Source of the DNA: Bacillus sp. ISL-45
Lineage (GTDB): Bacteria > Bacillota > Bacilli > Bacillales > Cytobacillaceae
DNA length: 64,000 bases
NCBI RefSeq assembly: GCF_018613195.1
Contig: NZ_JAGGQQ010000008.1
Span: forward strand, 124,001-188,000
Direction of reading: 5' to 3'
In this document: one piece after another, positions 18,691-28,800 of the stretch
How positions within the stretch are numbered: the first letter of the stretch is position 1
Layout: every line of letters starts with the position of its first letter
Made by a program: the position numbers and the translations under genes
Notes under the pieces: generated by a model
The model's database searches: none
Told to the model about the DNA's origin: nothing
Seen by the model: only the letters and a program-made list of their open reading frames with translations

Positions 18691-19248
18691 ATGCCCAGAA
18701 AAAGAAGAGAATGGGTTCCTTATGCTTACCATCACATCTATTCGAGAGGCAACAACAGACAAAATATCTTCAAGGATCAAGAGGATATGGAAGAGGTTTT
18801 TCGTCTGTTAAGTATGATACATCTAAAATACCCAATATCCATAAGCGCTTACGCAGTCATGACCAACCATTATCATTTCCTGCTAAAGTCCGAGCAGGTC
18901 ACGATATCAACAATAATGAGTATGTTCAACAGGCGCTATACAGATTATTTTAATCGCAAATATAACCACGTCGGCCACTTATTCCAACATCGGTTCGGAA
19001 GTTCTCCTGTACTTTACCCACTAGACCTTCTCAAGGTAAGCAAATACATCCACAGAAACCCGATCTCCACTAATCCACCTATCGTCAAGTACATGGAAAA
19101 TTACCCATACAGCAGCTTTCAATACTACAAGAAAAGAATCCAGCCTCCAAACCCGTTCATAAACCTAATAGACCTGCCCGCAAGCTTCAATCTCCAACTT
19201 AACCAAACCTATGAGCAATATTGCAAATATGTAGAAAGTAATACGTGA
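18691..19248 (+). CDS. REP-associated tyrosine transposase (RAYT, Y1/HUH)
   Basis: 185 residues, Y1_Tnp (IS200-like) superfamily. The HUH motif is NHYHFLL (about 59-65) and the catalytic Tyr is in KYIHRNPI (about 117). The N-terminal HHIYSRGNNRQNIF segment is typical of the TnpA_REP branch. Such proteins bind and nick hairpins of their cognate REP sequences and are domesticated rather than forming classical insertion sequences. Both flanks are copies of the GTGACAGGCACC palindrome, and four more copies occur within 18 kb, so those palindromes are very probably its substrate. RBS AGGAGG precedes the ATG. The frame is intact, and its stop overlaps the first base of palindrome copy 2. Confidence 0.9.
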   Translation: MPRKRREWVPYAYHHIYSRGNNRQNIFKDQEDMEEVFRLLSMIHLKYPISISAYAVMTNHYHFLLKSEQVTISTIMSMFNRRYTDYFNRKYNHVGHLFQHRFGSSPVLYPLDLLKVSKYIHRNPISTNPPIVKYMENYPYSSFQYYKKRIQPPNPFINLIDLPASFNLQLNQTYEQYCKYVESNT

Positions 19249-19296
19249 AAAGGTGACAGGCACCTCCCAGTAGCTGGGAGGTGCCTGTCACCTTTT
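19248..19296. repeat. REP-like palindrome, copy 2 (bidirectional terminator)
   Basis: Perfect 23-bp arms (19248-19270 and 19274-19296), loop TAG, with A-run left and T-run right. It fills almost exactly the gap between the transposase stop and the stop of the convergent SLH gene (19299), so it can terminate both. Confidence 0.95.
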
Positions 19297-19298
19297 AC

Positions 19299-21281
19299 TT
19301 AATATCCAGGATATCTTCCACCAAGAGTAATAGCGTGAAAGCTGTTTCCATCTGCATCCTTGATCTTGGCGGCTCCTGTTGATGTAATGGTTACTTCGGC
19401 ATAGCCGTCATGCGGAATTTTCGGTCCATCGAAGGTTAAATCGACATATTGATCAACACTATTGGCTGAATAGGCCGTTATGTTCCTGGTTGGTACATCA
19501 CTATCAGGAACGGTAATGGTAAAATCAACGCCATCCACTAACCCTTCTAACCAAACGTTTTCGCTGAAATGCAGCCTCAGTGTATTTTGAAAATTAGGAT
19601 CATCTGAAGACGAGTAAACCCACGCTTGTTTCAGATAAGGAAGCTGATTCGCCCCATCGACTACAGCCTGTAATGAAGCGTAATCTGTAATGGTAGCAGC
19701 GTTCATCTTAATTTCGCTTAGGTAATTATGTTTATTCTCATAGATGATACTCGTAAGTTTCCTGTTATAAACCAATGAACTTAAATATTCACTTACATAA
19801 TCTACAACGTTAACAGAATCCGGAGAGAAGGCGAGATGGACTAAATGCTCAACCCTTACTGCTTCTGAAGATGAGTATATAGTAGAAGAGAAATCTCCTA
19901 CATCATTTCTTGCAGGGGCCTGATATTGGACAGTATCTTTAAGTTCTGCTTGCAGCTTATGTGAATTATTAAATGTAATCGGCGCATTAAAATGAAGAAC
20001 GAGCAATGGATTATCCTCCACAGTCGTATCCCATTCAATCGATGCAAGGTCTGCTTTGTTATAGTCCTGATCTGAGCTTTCATTTGTGACTTGCAGCACA
20101 TCTATAACTTCGTTTATTTGTGTAGTTGCAAGTGTTGCAGCACTTAACTCTGCATTGAATTTTATTTTAATGGTACTGGAAACTGTATCTTTATCATAAA
20201 CGAAACGATAGTGATTGAAATTCTTGATATCTATTTGAGCAATTTGATGCTCTTTGAATGAAATGATTTTGCCATTCGAATCTGTTTCATATACCTGGAT
20301 ATACCGGCCGACTTGAGCATTTTTAATTTCGGCTGACCTTGTAAATGAAATCACACTGGCAGGGAGATCACTTCCAGCATTCGGCGTTGAAACAGATTGT
20401 TCAGAAACCTGATAATAGGTAGGATTGACTGTTTCAGATTCCAAGAAAATGGCAGTTGATCCATATGTGAAACCTAAAGCGGATAAAACAGCTAATTGGG
20501 CTGCAGGTCCTTCAACTGGCGCAGTAGTTCCACCGTCATTCTGCCCCGGAGGAGTGCTTTCTCCAGGAGGAGGGGTAACAATGCTAGGAGGTGGTGTAAC
20601 TGTCTCATCTGCTGGAGGAACATTCACGCTGTCTTCTGGCACTTCAATAAAATCTGACACTGTTTGATTCTCCGCACGATAAATAAATGCCGCCATTTGT
20701 CCTCTCGTTACAGCCTTACCAGGTGCGAAGGATGCAGCAGAAACACCAGCAGTGATTTTATTTTCCAGGATTGATCCTACATAACCCGAGAACCAACTGT
20801 TAGCAGGAACGTCAGTGAAGCTGGTTTTCACGCTTGAAGCTTTCAGGCTATAGCCAAGGCTCAACATTTTAGCCATTTCTGCCCTTGTTACCGGCTTGCC
20901 AGGAAGGAAATGCTCCTTGTCCAACCCGCTCATGATGCCCTTTTCGACTAAAGCTGCAACAGAGCTGTAGTACCAAACTCCAGATGGAACATCTTTAAAC
21001 TCGGGGTTTTTAGCAGCCTTTCCATCCAACTCCAAAGCTGAAGCAAGAATCACCGCAGCCTGGGCACGTGTAATCTCTTGATTCGGCCGATATGTACCGT
21101 CAGCAAATCCTTTTATAATCCCTTTCTCAGTCAGGTCAAGAACCGCTTCTGAAAAATAATTGCCAGAGTATACGTCTGAAAATCCGTTAGACGCTGCTTC
21201 TGCGCTATAAGGCACGGCACTGGCAGCTACGACTGCAGACACACCAGCAGCCAAAAATTTATTGTACTTATCTCTCTTCAT
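19299..21281 (-). CDS. SLH-domain surface protein of unknown function
   Basis: 660 residues. Signal peptide (residues 1 to about 29, YSAEAAS). Three canonical SLH domains lie between about 31 and 205: GFADGTYRPNQEITRAQAA, PGKPVTRAEMAKML and PGKAVTRGQMAAFIYRAE. A Pro/Gly linker follows (PPPSIVTPPPGESTPPG), then about 400 residues with no family I recognise, containing beta-rich segments such as LRLHFSENVWLEG. The C-terminus could be an S-layer-like Ig or adhesion region. SD AGGGGGA lies upstream on the minus strand. It should sit on the pyruvylated wall polymer. It is convergent with the transposase and shares its palindromic terminator. Confidence 0.85.
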   Translation of the reverse strand: MKRDKYNKFLAAGVSAVVAASAVPYSAEAASNGFSDVYSGNYFSEAVLDLTEKGIIKGFADGTYRPNQEITRAQAAVILASALELDGKAAKNPEFKDVPSGVWYYSSVAALVEKGIMSGLDKEHFLPGKPVTRAEMAKMLSLGYSLKASSVKTSFTDVPANSWFSGYVGSILENKITAGVSAASFAPGKAVTRGQMAAFIYRAENQTVSDFIEVPEDSVNVPPADETVTPPPSIVTPPPGESTPPGQNDGGTTAPVEGPAAQLAVLSALGFTYGSTAIFLESETVNPTYYQVSEQSVSTPNAGSDLPASVISFTRSAEIKNAQVGRYIQVYETDSNGKIISFKEHQIAQIDIKNFNHYRFVYDKDTVSSTIKIKFNAELSAATLATTQINEVIDVLQVTNESSDQDYNKADLASIEWDTTVEDNPLLVLHFNAPITFNNSHKLQAELKDTVQYQAPARNDVGDFSSTIYSSSEAVRVEHLVHLAFSPDSVNVVDYVSEYLSSLVYNRKLTSIIYENKHNYLSEIKMNAATITDYASLQAVVDGANQLPYLKQAWVYSSSDDPNFQNTLRLHFSENVWLEGLVDGVDFTITVPDSDVPTRNITAYSANSVDQYVDLTFDGPKIPHDGYAEVTITSTGAAKIKDADGNSFHAITLGGRYPGY

Positions 21282-21427
21282 GAAATAAATTTCCCCCTAA
21301 ACTTTAAAAAGTGCACAAACTCAATTTCTATGATTGAAAAACAACCTCTCTTTCTATCAATATTAAAGCCTGTGAAATATTGCCCATCATTCTTATCGGA
21401 AGATATTTCAGGAAATTTAGACAAAAA

Positions 21428-21466
21428 GTGACAGGCACCTCCCAGCTACTGGGAGGTGCCTGTCAC
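21428..21466. repeat. REP-like palindrome, copy 3
   Basis: Perfect 18-bp arms (GTGACAGGCACCTCCCAG and its complement), loop CTA. Unlike the other copies it lies between two divergent gene starts, not at a gene end. Confidence 0.95.
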
Positions 21467-21537
21467 CTATACGTAAACTATCATGTATTGTATAATTATC
21501 AAGACTAAATCTAGCAAACATAATTAGGTGAAAATAG

Positions 21538-22536
21538 ATGACATATAGAGTGTGGGCGATCAGACTGGTAGTGACTCTAGTTTTGCTTGTTGCTGGCATC
21601 GGGGGATTCAACTACTGGATGGATCCGATGTGGATGTATGGCGGGGCGCATGAGTTCAACGATGTCCAGGACACGATCAATGAACGCCAGCAGAAAACAA
21701 ATCGGATAAAGTTCCAGCCTTTCAGCGTCGATACTCTGTTGATTGGCAGCAGCCGGAGCACCTATATCGACCAGCATGAATTCGAGGGCATGGATGTGTA
21801 CAATTATTCTGTGGCAAATATGTCGGTGAAAGAATATGAGAGTTATATTGCCTTCGCAAAAGAAAATAGCAAGAAAGAAATCAAGACAGTCATTATCGGT
21901 CTGGACTTCTTCAAATCAAGCTTGGCAGAGAGTAAGGCGCCATTATCCATCTATCCTTATGCAAAAACACTGGACGAGCCATTTGTACGCTGGAAAAATA
22001 TCATTTCATATGATCTTACGAGATACTCTTTCTATAACTTTAAAGCTTCCATAAAAGATGAACCTGTCTTCGTCAGGACCTATGACCGGCAGAATGTCGC
22101 CAGCACGATCAGACTCTCAAAAGAGGATGCAGACGAAGAGCTGCAGAAAAAGGTAGAGAAATTCACGACAACCTTCTACGGAGATTATGAATACAACCCG
22201 AACTACAAAAAAATCCTGCAAAATATAAAAGACAAGAATCCGGACACAAAATTCATTGTGTTCACTACTCCGATATCGGAGCCGTTATTCCAGGCGCTGA
22301 TCGATTCAGGTGCCTACCCGCATTATGAAAGATGGCTCAGCGAAGTTACCGCTGTATTCGGCAGCGTCTATAATTTCATGGACATCAACACTGTAACAAA
22401 AGATACCTCAAACTACTTCGACGGCCACCACTTCTACCCAGAAGTCGGAACAATGATCGCCCGTCGCATCAGCATGGATAACCCGCCAGACGTCCCATCA
22501 GACTTCGGCAAAATAGTGACAGGCACCTCCCAGTAA
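21538..22536 (+). CDS. membrane-anchored SGNH-like protein (possible acyltransferase/esterase)
   Basis: 332 residues. One N-terminal transmembrane segment (about 7-25), with the rest extracellular. The block LLIGSSRSTYID resembles the SGNH/GDSL nucleophile region (GSSRS), and DGHHFYPEVGTMIARRI near the C-terminus places an Asp and His where the catalytic D-x-x-H usually lies. The pattern fits AlgJ/DltD-like proteins that acylate or deacylate surface polymers. The stop codon (TAA 22534-22536) is the loop of palindrome copy 4, and the last six residues (VTGTSQ) are encoded by its left arm, so the original C-terminus may have been altered. SD AGGTG lies 8 nt before the ATG. Confidence 0.75.
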   Translation: MTYRVWAIRLVVTLVLLVAGIGGFNYWMDPMWMYGGAHEFNDVQDTINERQQKTNRIKFQPFSVDTLLIGSSRSTYIDQHEFEGMDVYNYSVANMSVKEYESYIAFAKENSKKEIKTVIIGLDFFKSSLAESKAPLSIYPYAKTLDEPFVRWKNIISYDLTRYSFYNFKASIKDEPVFVRTYDRQNVASTIRLSKEDADEELQKKVEKFTTTFYGDYEYNPNYKKILQNIKDKNPDTKFIVFTTPISEPLFQALIDSGAYPHYERWLSEVTAVFGSVYNFMDINTVTKDTSNYFDGHHFYPEVGTMIARRISMDNPPDVPSDFGKIVTGTSQ

Positions 22537-22558
22537 CTGGGAGGTGCCTGTCACTATT
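22512..22558. repeat. REP-like palindrome, copy 4 (supplies a stop codon)
   Basis: Perfect 22-bp arms (22512-22533, 22537-22558). The 3-base loop is TAA, which is the in-frame stop of the SGNH-like gene. Confidence 0.95.
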
Positions 22559-22644
22559 AATATTGTCCTATTTTTGAAAAATATATAATATTTTGTCAAA
22601 AATTGTTGTATAGTTATTTAGAACCATAACTTTATAACTATTCC

Positions 22645-22735
22645 GTATAAGGGCAAACTCGTCGAAAGGCGGGGACGCAAAGCTTCGGGTCTAAGGTAGG
22701 TCTTTCCTATTATGACAGCCGGGTTGCCGAGAAAC
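22645..22735 (+). promoter_or_regulatory. cyclic di-GMP-I (GEMM) riboswitch
   Basis: The conserved GEMM blocks occur in order: AAGGGCAAAC, a hairpin closed by CGAAAG, GGGACGCAAAGC, CTTCGGGTCTAAGG, then the P3 arm with ATGACAGCCGGGTTGCC closing on GGCAAAC. The Gly-side base equivalent to G20 of the Vibrio Vc2 aptamer (third G of GGGCAAAC) is G, so c-di-GMP rather than cGAMP is expected. It lies about 90 bases upstream of the RHS toxin start, on the same strand. Confidence 0.92.
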
Positions 22736-22749
22736 TTTACTCCTAGAAA

Positions 22750-22815
22750 TACTCCTTTTATTACCGGTAGCCAAACGGGCAGTCATGTCCTTTTTTATGC
22801 GGTAAGGAAGGGGTA
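22750..22815 (+). promoter_or_regulatory. Shine-Dalgarno-sequestering stem (riboswitch expression platform)
   Basis: TACTCCTT (22750-22757) pairs with AAGGGGTA (22808-22815, one G-T), and TTACCG (22761-22766) pairs with CGGTAA (22800-22805), separated by a small internal loop. The 3' strand contains the whole RBS AAGGAAGGGG (22804-22813) of the RHS gene, so the stem would block translation. The loop also holds a TTTTTT run at 22791-22796. Confidence 0.65.
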
Positions 22816-22821
22816 TTTTTT

Positions 22822-25800
22822 GTGAGGTTAAAAAGAAGTATTAGTATTTTCTTTGCTGTATTGCTGCTGTTTAGCAGTATAGCAGTCTATCCGGCAAATG
22901 CGTTTGCGGAGAAAAAGGCTTATGAGCAGGAGTTTTATTCAAATCCAGACAATCTGCTCAGCTTGCTGCCGGAAACCAATTCATACAAGCCAGCCATGAA
23001 TCCGGCGCAGGGAATCTCACCTGCTGGAGTTCCGAATGCATCTCCGGAGGTTCCGAACAGCGATGTTTCCCCGAGGAGGCAGCAGGAAGCTCCGCCAGTT
23101 GACAATTCAGCTGAAGAACCGCCGGTGAAGATCGAATCTGGCTTCCTTGAACTGAAGGAAGAGAATGTATCCGTACCTCAGGTGCTTCAGCCTTTCGGGA
23201 TCACCAGGGATTATTCCAGCAACAATGAAGAATCTGGACCATTCGGAAAAGGGTGGACCACAAGTCTTGATTCAAGGCTTCAGATGTATGCTGAATATGC
23301 GATGGGTGAGTTCCGCCAGGATGGCAGCACCCAGAATTATGATTTTGAAAAGAAAGATCCGAATGGTTATATCACCGAGTATGACGGTGATAAAATGACC
23401 AACTATGAACTCCATAAAGGTGAATACAAACCAGCTGAAAATGGAGATGTGCTTACAAGGAAAGAGAAGGACGAATATACCGTCGTCACGAAGGATAAAA
23501 CGACTTATACCTATTATGGATATTATGCTCCATGGCGGGAAGAACAAAGCGCTAAAGCAGGTAAAATGATCAAGCGTACCGACCGTTATGGCAATTCTAT
23601 TAAATACGATTACAATAACTCCGGCCAGCTGACCGCCATGACTGATGATTCAGGCCGCACTGTAAAAATCAACTGGCAGGGCAAGCAAATAAGTGAAATC
23701 ATCAATCCTGAAAACAAAAAGATTGTTTTTACTTATGATGATGCAAAGCGTTTAAAGAAAGTCGATTATCCAGGCAATAAAACGACGATCTATTCTTATG
23801 ATAGCGCTGGCAGGATCTCTGGGATCACTAATGGGGAAAATGAGACCACTTCTTTTACATACGACAGCAAGAACCGCGTCGAAATAGTTAAGGGCCCGGA
23901 TGGAAAATTGATCTGTTCTTATGAATATTCCACTGATGGCTCCAATAAGCTGACTAAGGTTATTAAAGAAAATGCGCTAAATGACAAGTGGACATACGAA
24001 ATTAAAAATGACAAAGTGGCGAAGGCGACAAATCCGATCGGGGATGTAACCAGCTTTTCTTATAACGACAATGGCAAAATGACAAAAATGGTTTCCAAGA
24101 CGGGTACCGAGTCCTTTACTTATGATGACAAAGACAGACTGGAAACAAAGACCGATATTTTCGGGACAAAAACAACTTACAAGTATGAAGACCCTTGGAA
24201 TCTTGTAAAATCCATTTCCGATACCAATGGGAAGTCAGTTTCCTTTAAATATGGCCAAAATGGAAAGCTGGAGAAGAAAACGGAGAATGGAATTGAATCG
24301 GCCTATGGTTACGATTCCAAGGGCAAAATGCTCTGGACAAAGGATTCCTCAGGACATCAAATGGACTTTGTCTATGATTCTTTTGGGAATTTACGCGAAG
24401 TAAAAAATGCAAAATCAGAAACGACTTATTATAACTTCAATACAATGGGGCAGCTCCAGAACGTGCAGGAGCCGAGCGGACAAAAAGAAATCTATGAATA
24501 TAATGCTGATGGATATGTTTCCAAAGTCACTTTTGCTGACGGGAAATCCATAGGATACACATATGATAAAGCCGGCCGTCTGAAAACCTTGACGGATAAG
24601 CAGGGCCGGGAGACTGTCCATAACTATTATTCAACCGGAAGGCTTAAGGATATCACGAATCCGGCTGGCCAGACCTTCTCATACACTTATGATGATGCAG
24701 GAAGGGTGAAAAACGTTACAGGGCCGGGGAACCAGGCATCATCCTATGAATGGGACGAGCTTGGTAGATTGCTAAACTATCAATCTATTCAGGGGACGAC
24801 CTCCTATGTTTACGGAGAGCATGGTCCGGATAAAGTGGTTTCCCCTGGCGGCACTCTGGAATACAAATATGATCCCAATGGCCAGGTAGAACAGGTGAAG
24901 GATCAGCTTGGCCGTACGACAGTTTATACCTACACGGCAGCACAGCAGGTCGAAACCATTAAAGATCCTTCAGGAAGAATCCAGAAATATCAATACGATT
25001 CGGCCGGCCGCCTTAAAAAGGAAACCTCTTTTGATGGCCAGACCGTTGAGTATGGATACAACGATTTGGGACTGTTAGAGGAGAAAGTGTATAGCGACAA
25101 AACGAAGGAAGCTTACTTTTACGATGCTGCCCGCCAGCTATACAAAAAAACCTTCCGTGATGGAACGGAAGAATGGTATACCTACTATCCAGGCGGGAAG
25201 ATTGAGACTGTAAAAAATGCCCTTGGTGAAGTGACAAGATACGTCTACGATCGGAATGGACAGGTATCTGAAGTCACGAATCCAGAAGGCGGGAAGACTT
25301 CCTATAAATATACGCCAGATGGCCTTCTGGCTTTGAGCGTCAATGCGCTTGAGCAGGAGACCAGCTATGAATACGACGAATTGGGCCGCCTGAAAAAAAT
25401 CACAGGCCCAGAGGACAGCACACAGACCTATAAGTACGACAGTCTGAACAGGCTGGTAGAGTCAACTGATGTAAAGGGCGGAGTCCACAAATGGGCCTAT
25501 GATATAGAGGACAATACGACAGTATACGAACGCCCAGATGGAAACAAGCTGAAGTATAAGTACGATCAGAGCGGCCAGCTGATTGAATTTGTCAATGCCA
25601 TGGGAGAAAAAACAAGCTGGCAATATGACAAAGCAGGTCGTCCGAAAGAAATCGCAGACGCATTAGGGCAGAAAACAACCCTTTTATACAATGAACTCGA
25701 CCAGATTGTTAAGGAAACAATGCCGGGCAATATCGTCATAGAGTATAAATACAACGAAATGGGTCAGCTGGCTGAAGTTACCGACCCTTTAAAACTTAAA

Positions 25801-28800
25801 ACAACATTAAACTATGATTCTTTCGGGCGTGTGACCACCATGACCGATGTGAAGGGAGAAACCGTCTATTCATATGATGTGATGGGCCGGCTCCTTTCAA
25901 TGAAAAATCCGCTTGAACACGAGATCAAGTGGGAATACGACAAGCTTGGCAGGGTTGAAAAGGTTTTAGACCCGCTTGGCGGACTGACAGAGTTCCGCTA
26001 TAACGCGCTTGGACAGCCGGAATACTTGAAAAAGGCAAACGGCGCTGAGCAGCATATGGAGTATGACTTGCTCGGAAGGCTGAAGAGCCAGAGGGACCCG
26101 CTTGGAAGGGAAACGGTCTATGCCTATGATGAATTCGGCAATCTTAAGGAAACAACAGATCCTTTGGGCCAGAAAACAAAGATGGAATACAGCCCTGCTG
26201 GTGAACTGCTTAAAGTGATCGATCCAGCTGGCCATGAAACTCAGTACCAGTATGACGCGCTTGGACAGCTGACAAAAATCATCAATCCACTGAACCAGGA
26301 AACGGCTTATCAATATGATAAGGCTGGCAGGATGACTCAAGTGAAACTGCCGAATAAGGCGGTTACTGCTTACAAATATGATGATCTTGGACGTGCAACA
26401 GAAATCATTGATCCCATGGACGGCATTACAACCAGAAAGTATGATGCCGGTGGAAATGTGATCGAGGAAATTGATCCTATGGGCAAGAGTACGACCTTCG
26501 CATATGATCCTGCAGGACGTATTCTCTCCCAAAAGGACCGCCGCGGCGAGACAACCAGCTTTGAGTATCACGATAAAGAAGGGTTGATGAAAATCATCGA
26601 TCCTGCCGGCGGGGTGGTCACTCAAAAATTCGATGCCCTTCAGCAGCTGGTAGAGGAAATGGACCCGCTTGGGCATAAGACGACCTATAAGTACGACGCC
26701 CTCAGCAGGTTAACAGAAGTGAAGGATGCACTCGGCCATTCTGAAAAAAGAACGTATGACTCTGTCGGGAATGTTTTAGCTTTTACAAACAAGAAGGGCA
26801 GCAGCACAAAGTATGAGTACGACCTAGCGGGTAACATGACAGGAATGGTAAACCCTGCAGGCGGAAGGTTCTCTTACCAATATGATGCGCTGAACCGTTT
26901 GACTGCGGAGACCAATCCAGATGGCGGACGAACTGTATATCAATACGACAAGGTTGGCAATCTTCTTCAGGAAAAAGATCCAGAAGGAGGATCCTGGTCT
27001 TATCAATATGATGCTCTTGGGCGGAATACGAAAGCAAGCGATCCGCTACAGCGAGTGACCAATTACCAATTTGACGCTGCTGGGAACATCAAGGAAATCA
27101 CGGATCCTGCTGGCGGTGTAACTTCCTTCGAATATGACTTGCTGTCGAGGGTCATCAACAGGACAAATCCGGAAGGTGAAAGCTGGAAATATAAATACAA
27201 CAAGGCCGGATATCTTTTAGAGGAGATCGACCCGCTCGGAAACAAAACAAAATATGAATATGATGCAGAAGGCAATCTGTTGAGTGAGACAGACCCGCTG
27301 CAGCATCAAACTTCTTATCAGTATGACGAAATTGGGCGTCCTGTAGAACAGACGGATGCAAAAGGCTTTAAAACAAGCTGGACGTATGACAAAGCGGGGA
27401 ATCTTTTAACTGCGGAGGATGCTGCTGGGGCGGTTACCAAGTTCAAATACGACCCAGTAAACCGTTTGACAGAACAGATCTCGCCGCTTGGCAACAGCAG
27501 TAAATTCAGCTATGACCAGGTTGGCAATGTCATCAAAGAAACAAATCCGGCAGGAAGCAGCACAACCTATCAATATAACTCTTTGAATCTATTAACTGGT
27601 GTTGTCGACGCGATGGCCGGGACAGCTCAGTATGAATATGATCAAATGGGACAGCTCCTTAAGCAGACGGATCCTAACGGGAACAGCAGGAGCTGGCAGT
27701 ACGACAAAAATGGACAGGCAGTAAGTGAAACGAATGCCTTGGGTTACCAGAAAGGGTACTCGTATGATGCAGCAGGCCAGGTGAAAAATATGGTCTCTCC
27801 TAATGGCATTGCTGCTCAGTTCTCCTATACGCCTCTTGGGCAGGTAAGCGCAATCGATTATGGTGATGAGCTTGTTTCCTACCAGTATGATATGGCGGGA
27901 AGAATGACTGCAATGGCTTCACCTGCTTCCGAAGAAAAATATCAATATGATGCGCTCGGAAGGCTTGTCCTGCAGGATAATGTGAAATTGGGCAAACAGC
28001 TTGCCTATCAATATGATGCAGTCGGGAATATGCTTGAAGTCACAAATAGCGAGGACCGCACAACCGTTTATACGTATGACGAGCGGAACCAAATGTCTAG
28101 TGTCAAAGATCCGGATGATCATCTTACGACATTTGAATACGATGGTCTTGGCAGGGAAATAAACAGGAATCTTGCCAACGGAAACGGTATTTCCAGAAGC
28201 TATGATCAAGACGGTAATCTTGCCAGCATCATCAATAAAAATGCAGATGGCATACTCTCTTCTTTTGATTATCAGTATGATAAAAACGGCAACCGAATCC
28301 TTCAGACAGAAGAAGACGGAGCCCAGACTAAATACAAGTATGACCAAATGGACAGGCTGATCGAAGTCCTGTATCCAGAAGAGAAAATCCGCTCATTAAA
28401 ACAGGAACCCGACACACCTAATGACGGAAAAAATGAAGGCAGCAGTGAGGAAAAGAAAACAGGGACATCCAAGGGCCAGAAACAAAAGGCAGCTGCAACA
28501 TCCTATTCCATTGCGAAGAATGACGGTAATGGGCAGGGGAATGGCAGCGAACCTAGTCCGAAGCCAGATAACGATGCTGCGGATGATGCTGAACCAAATC
28601 CTGATGCTGAAGAAAACCAGGACGAAACTGCTTCTGGAAAAGAAGACAGCAAGGATCAACCAGGTCAGGGAAGCGGCAACGGCAACGGAAATGGCAATGG
28701 CAATGATGCTGGCGAAGAAGAGTCCGGATCCGATCAGGAAAAGGGCAATGGAGACCAGAAAGATTCGGAAAAAGGAAATGGCAATGACAACGGTAATGGC

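Noticed and set aside
18691-19248. Classical IS200/IS605 insertion sequence
   Set aside because: There is a single HUH protein of RAYT type, no second (TnpB) gene, and the flanks are dispersed palindromes found elsewhere without the gene.
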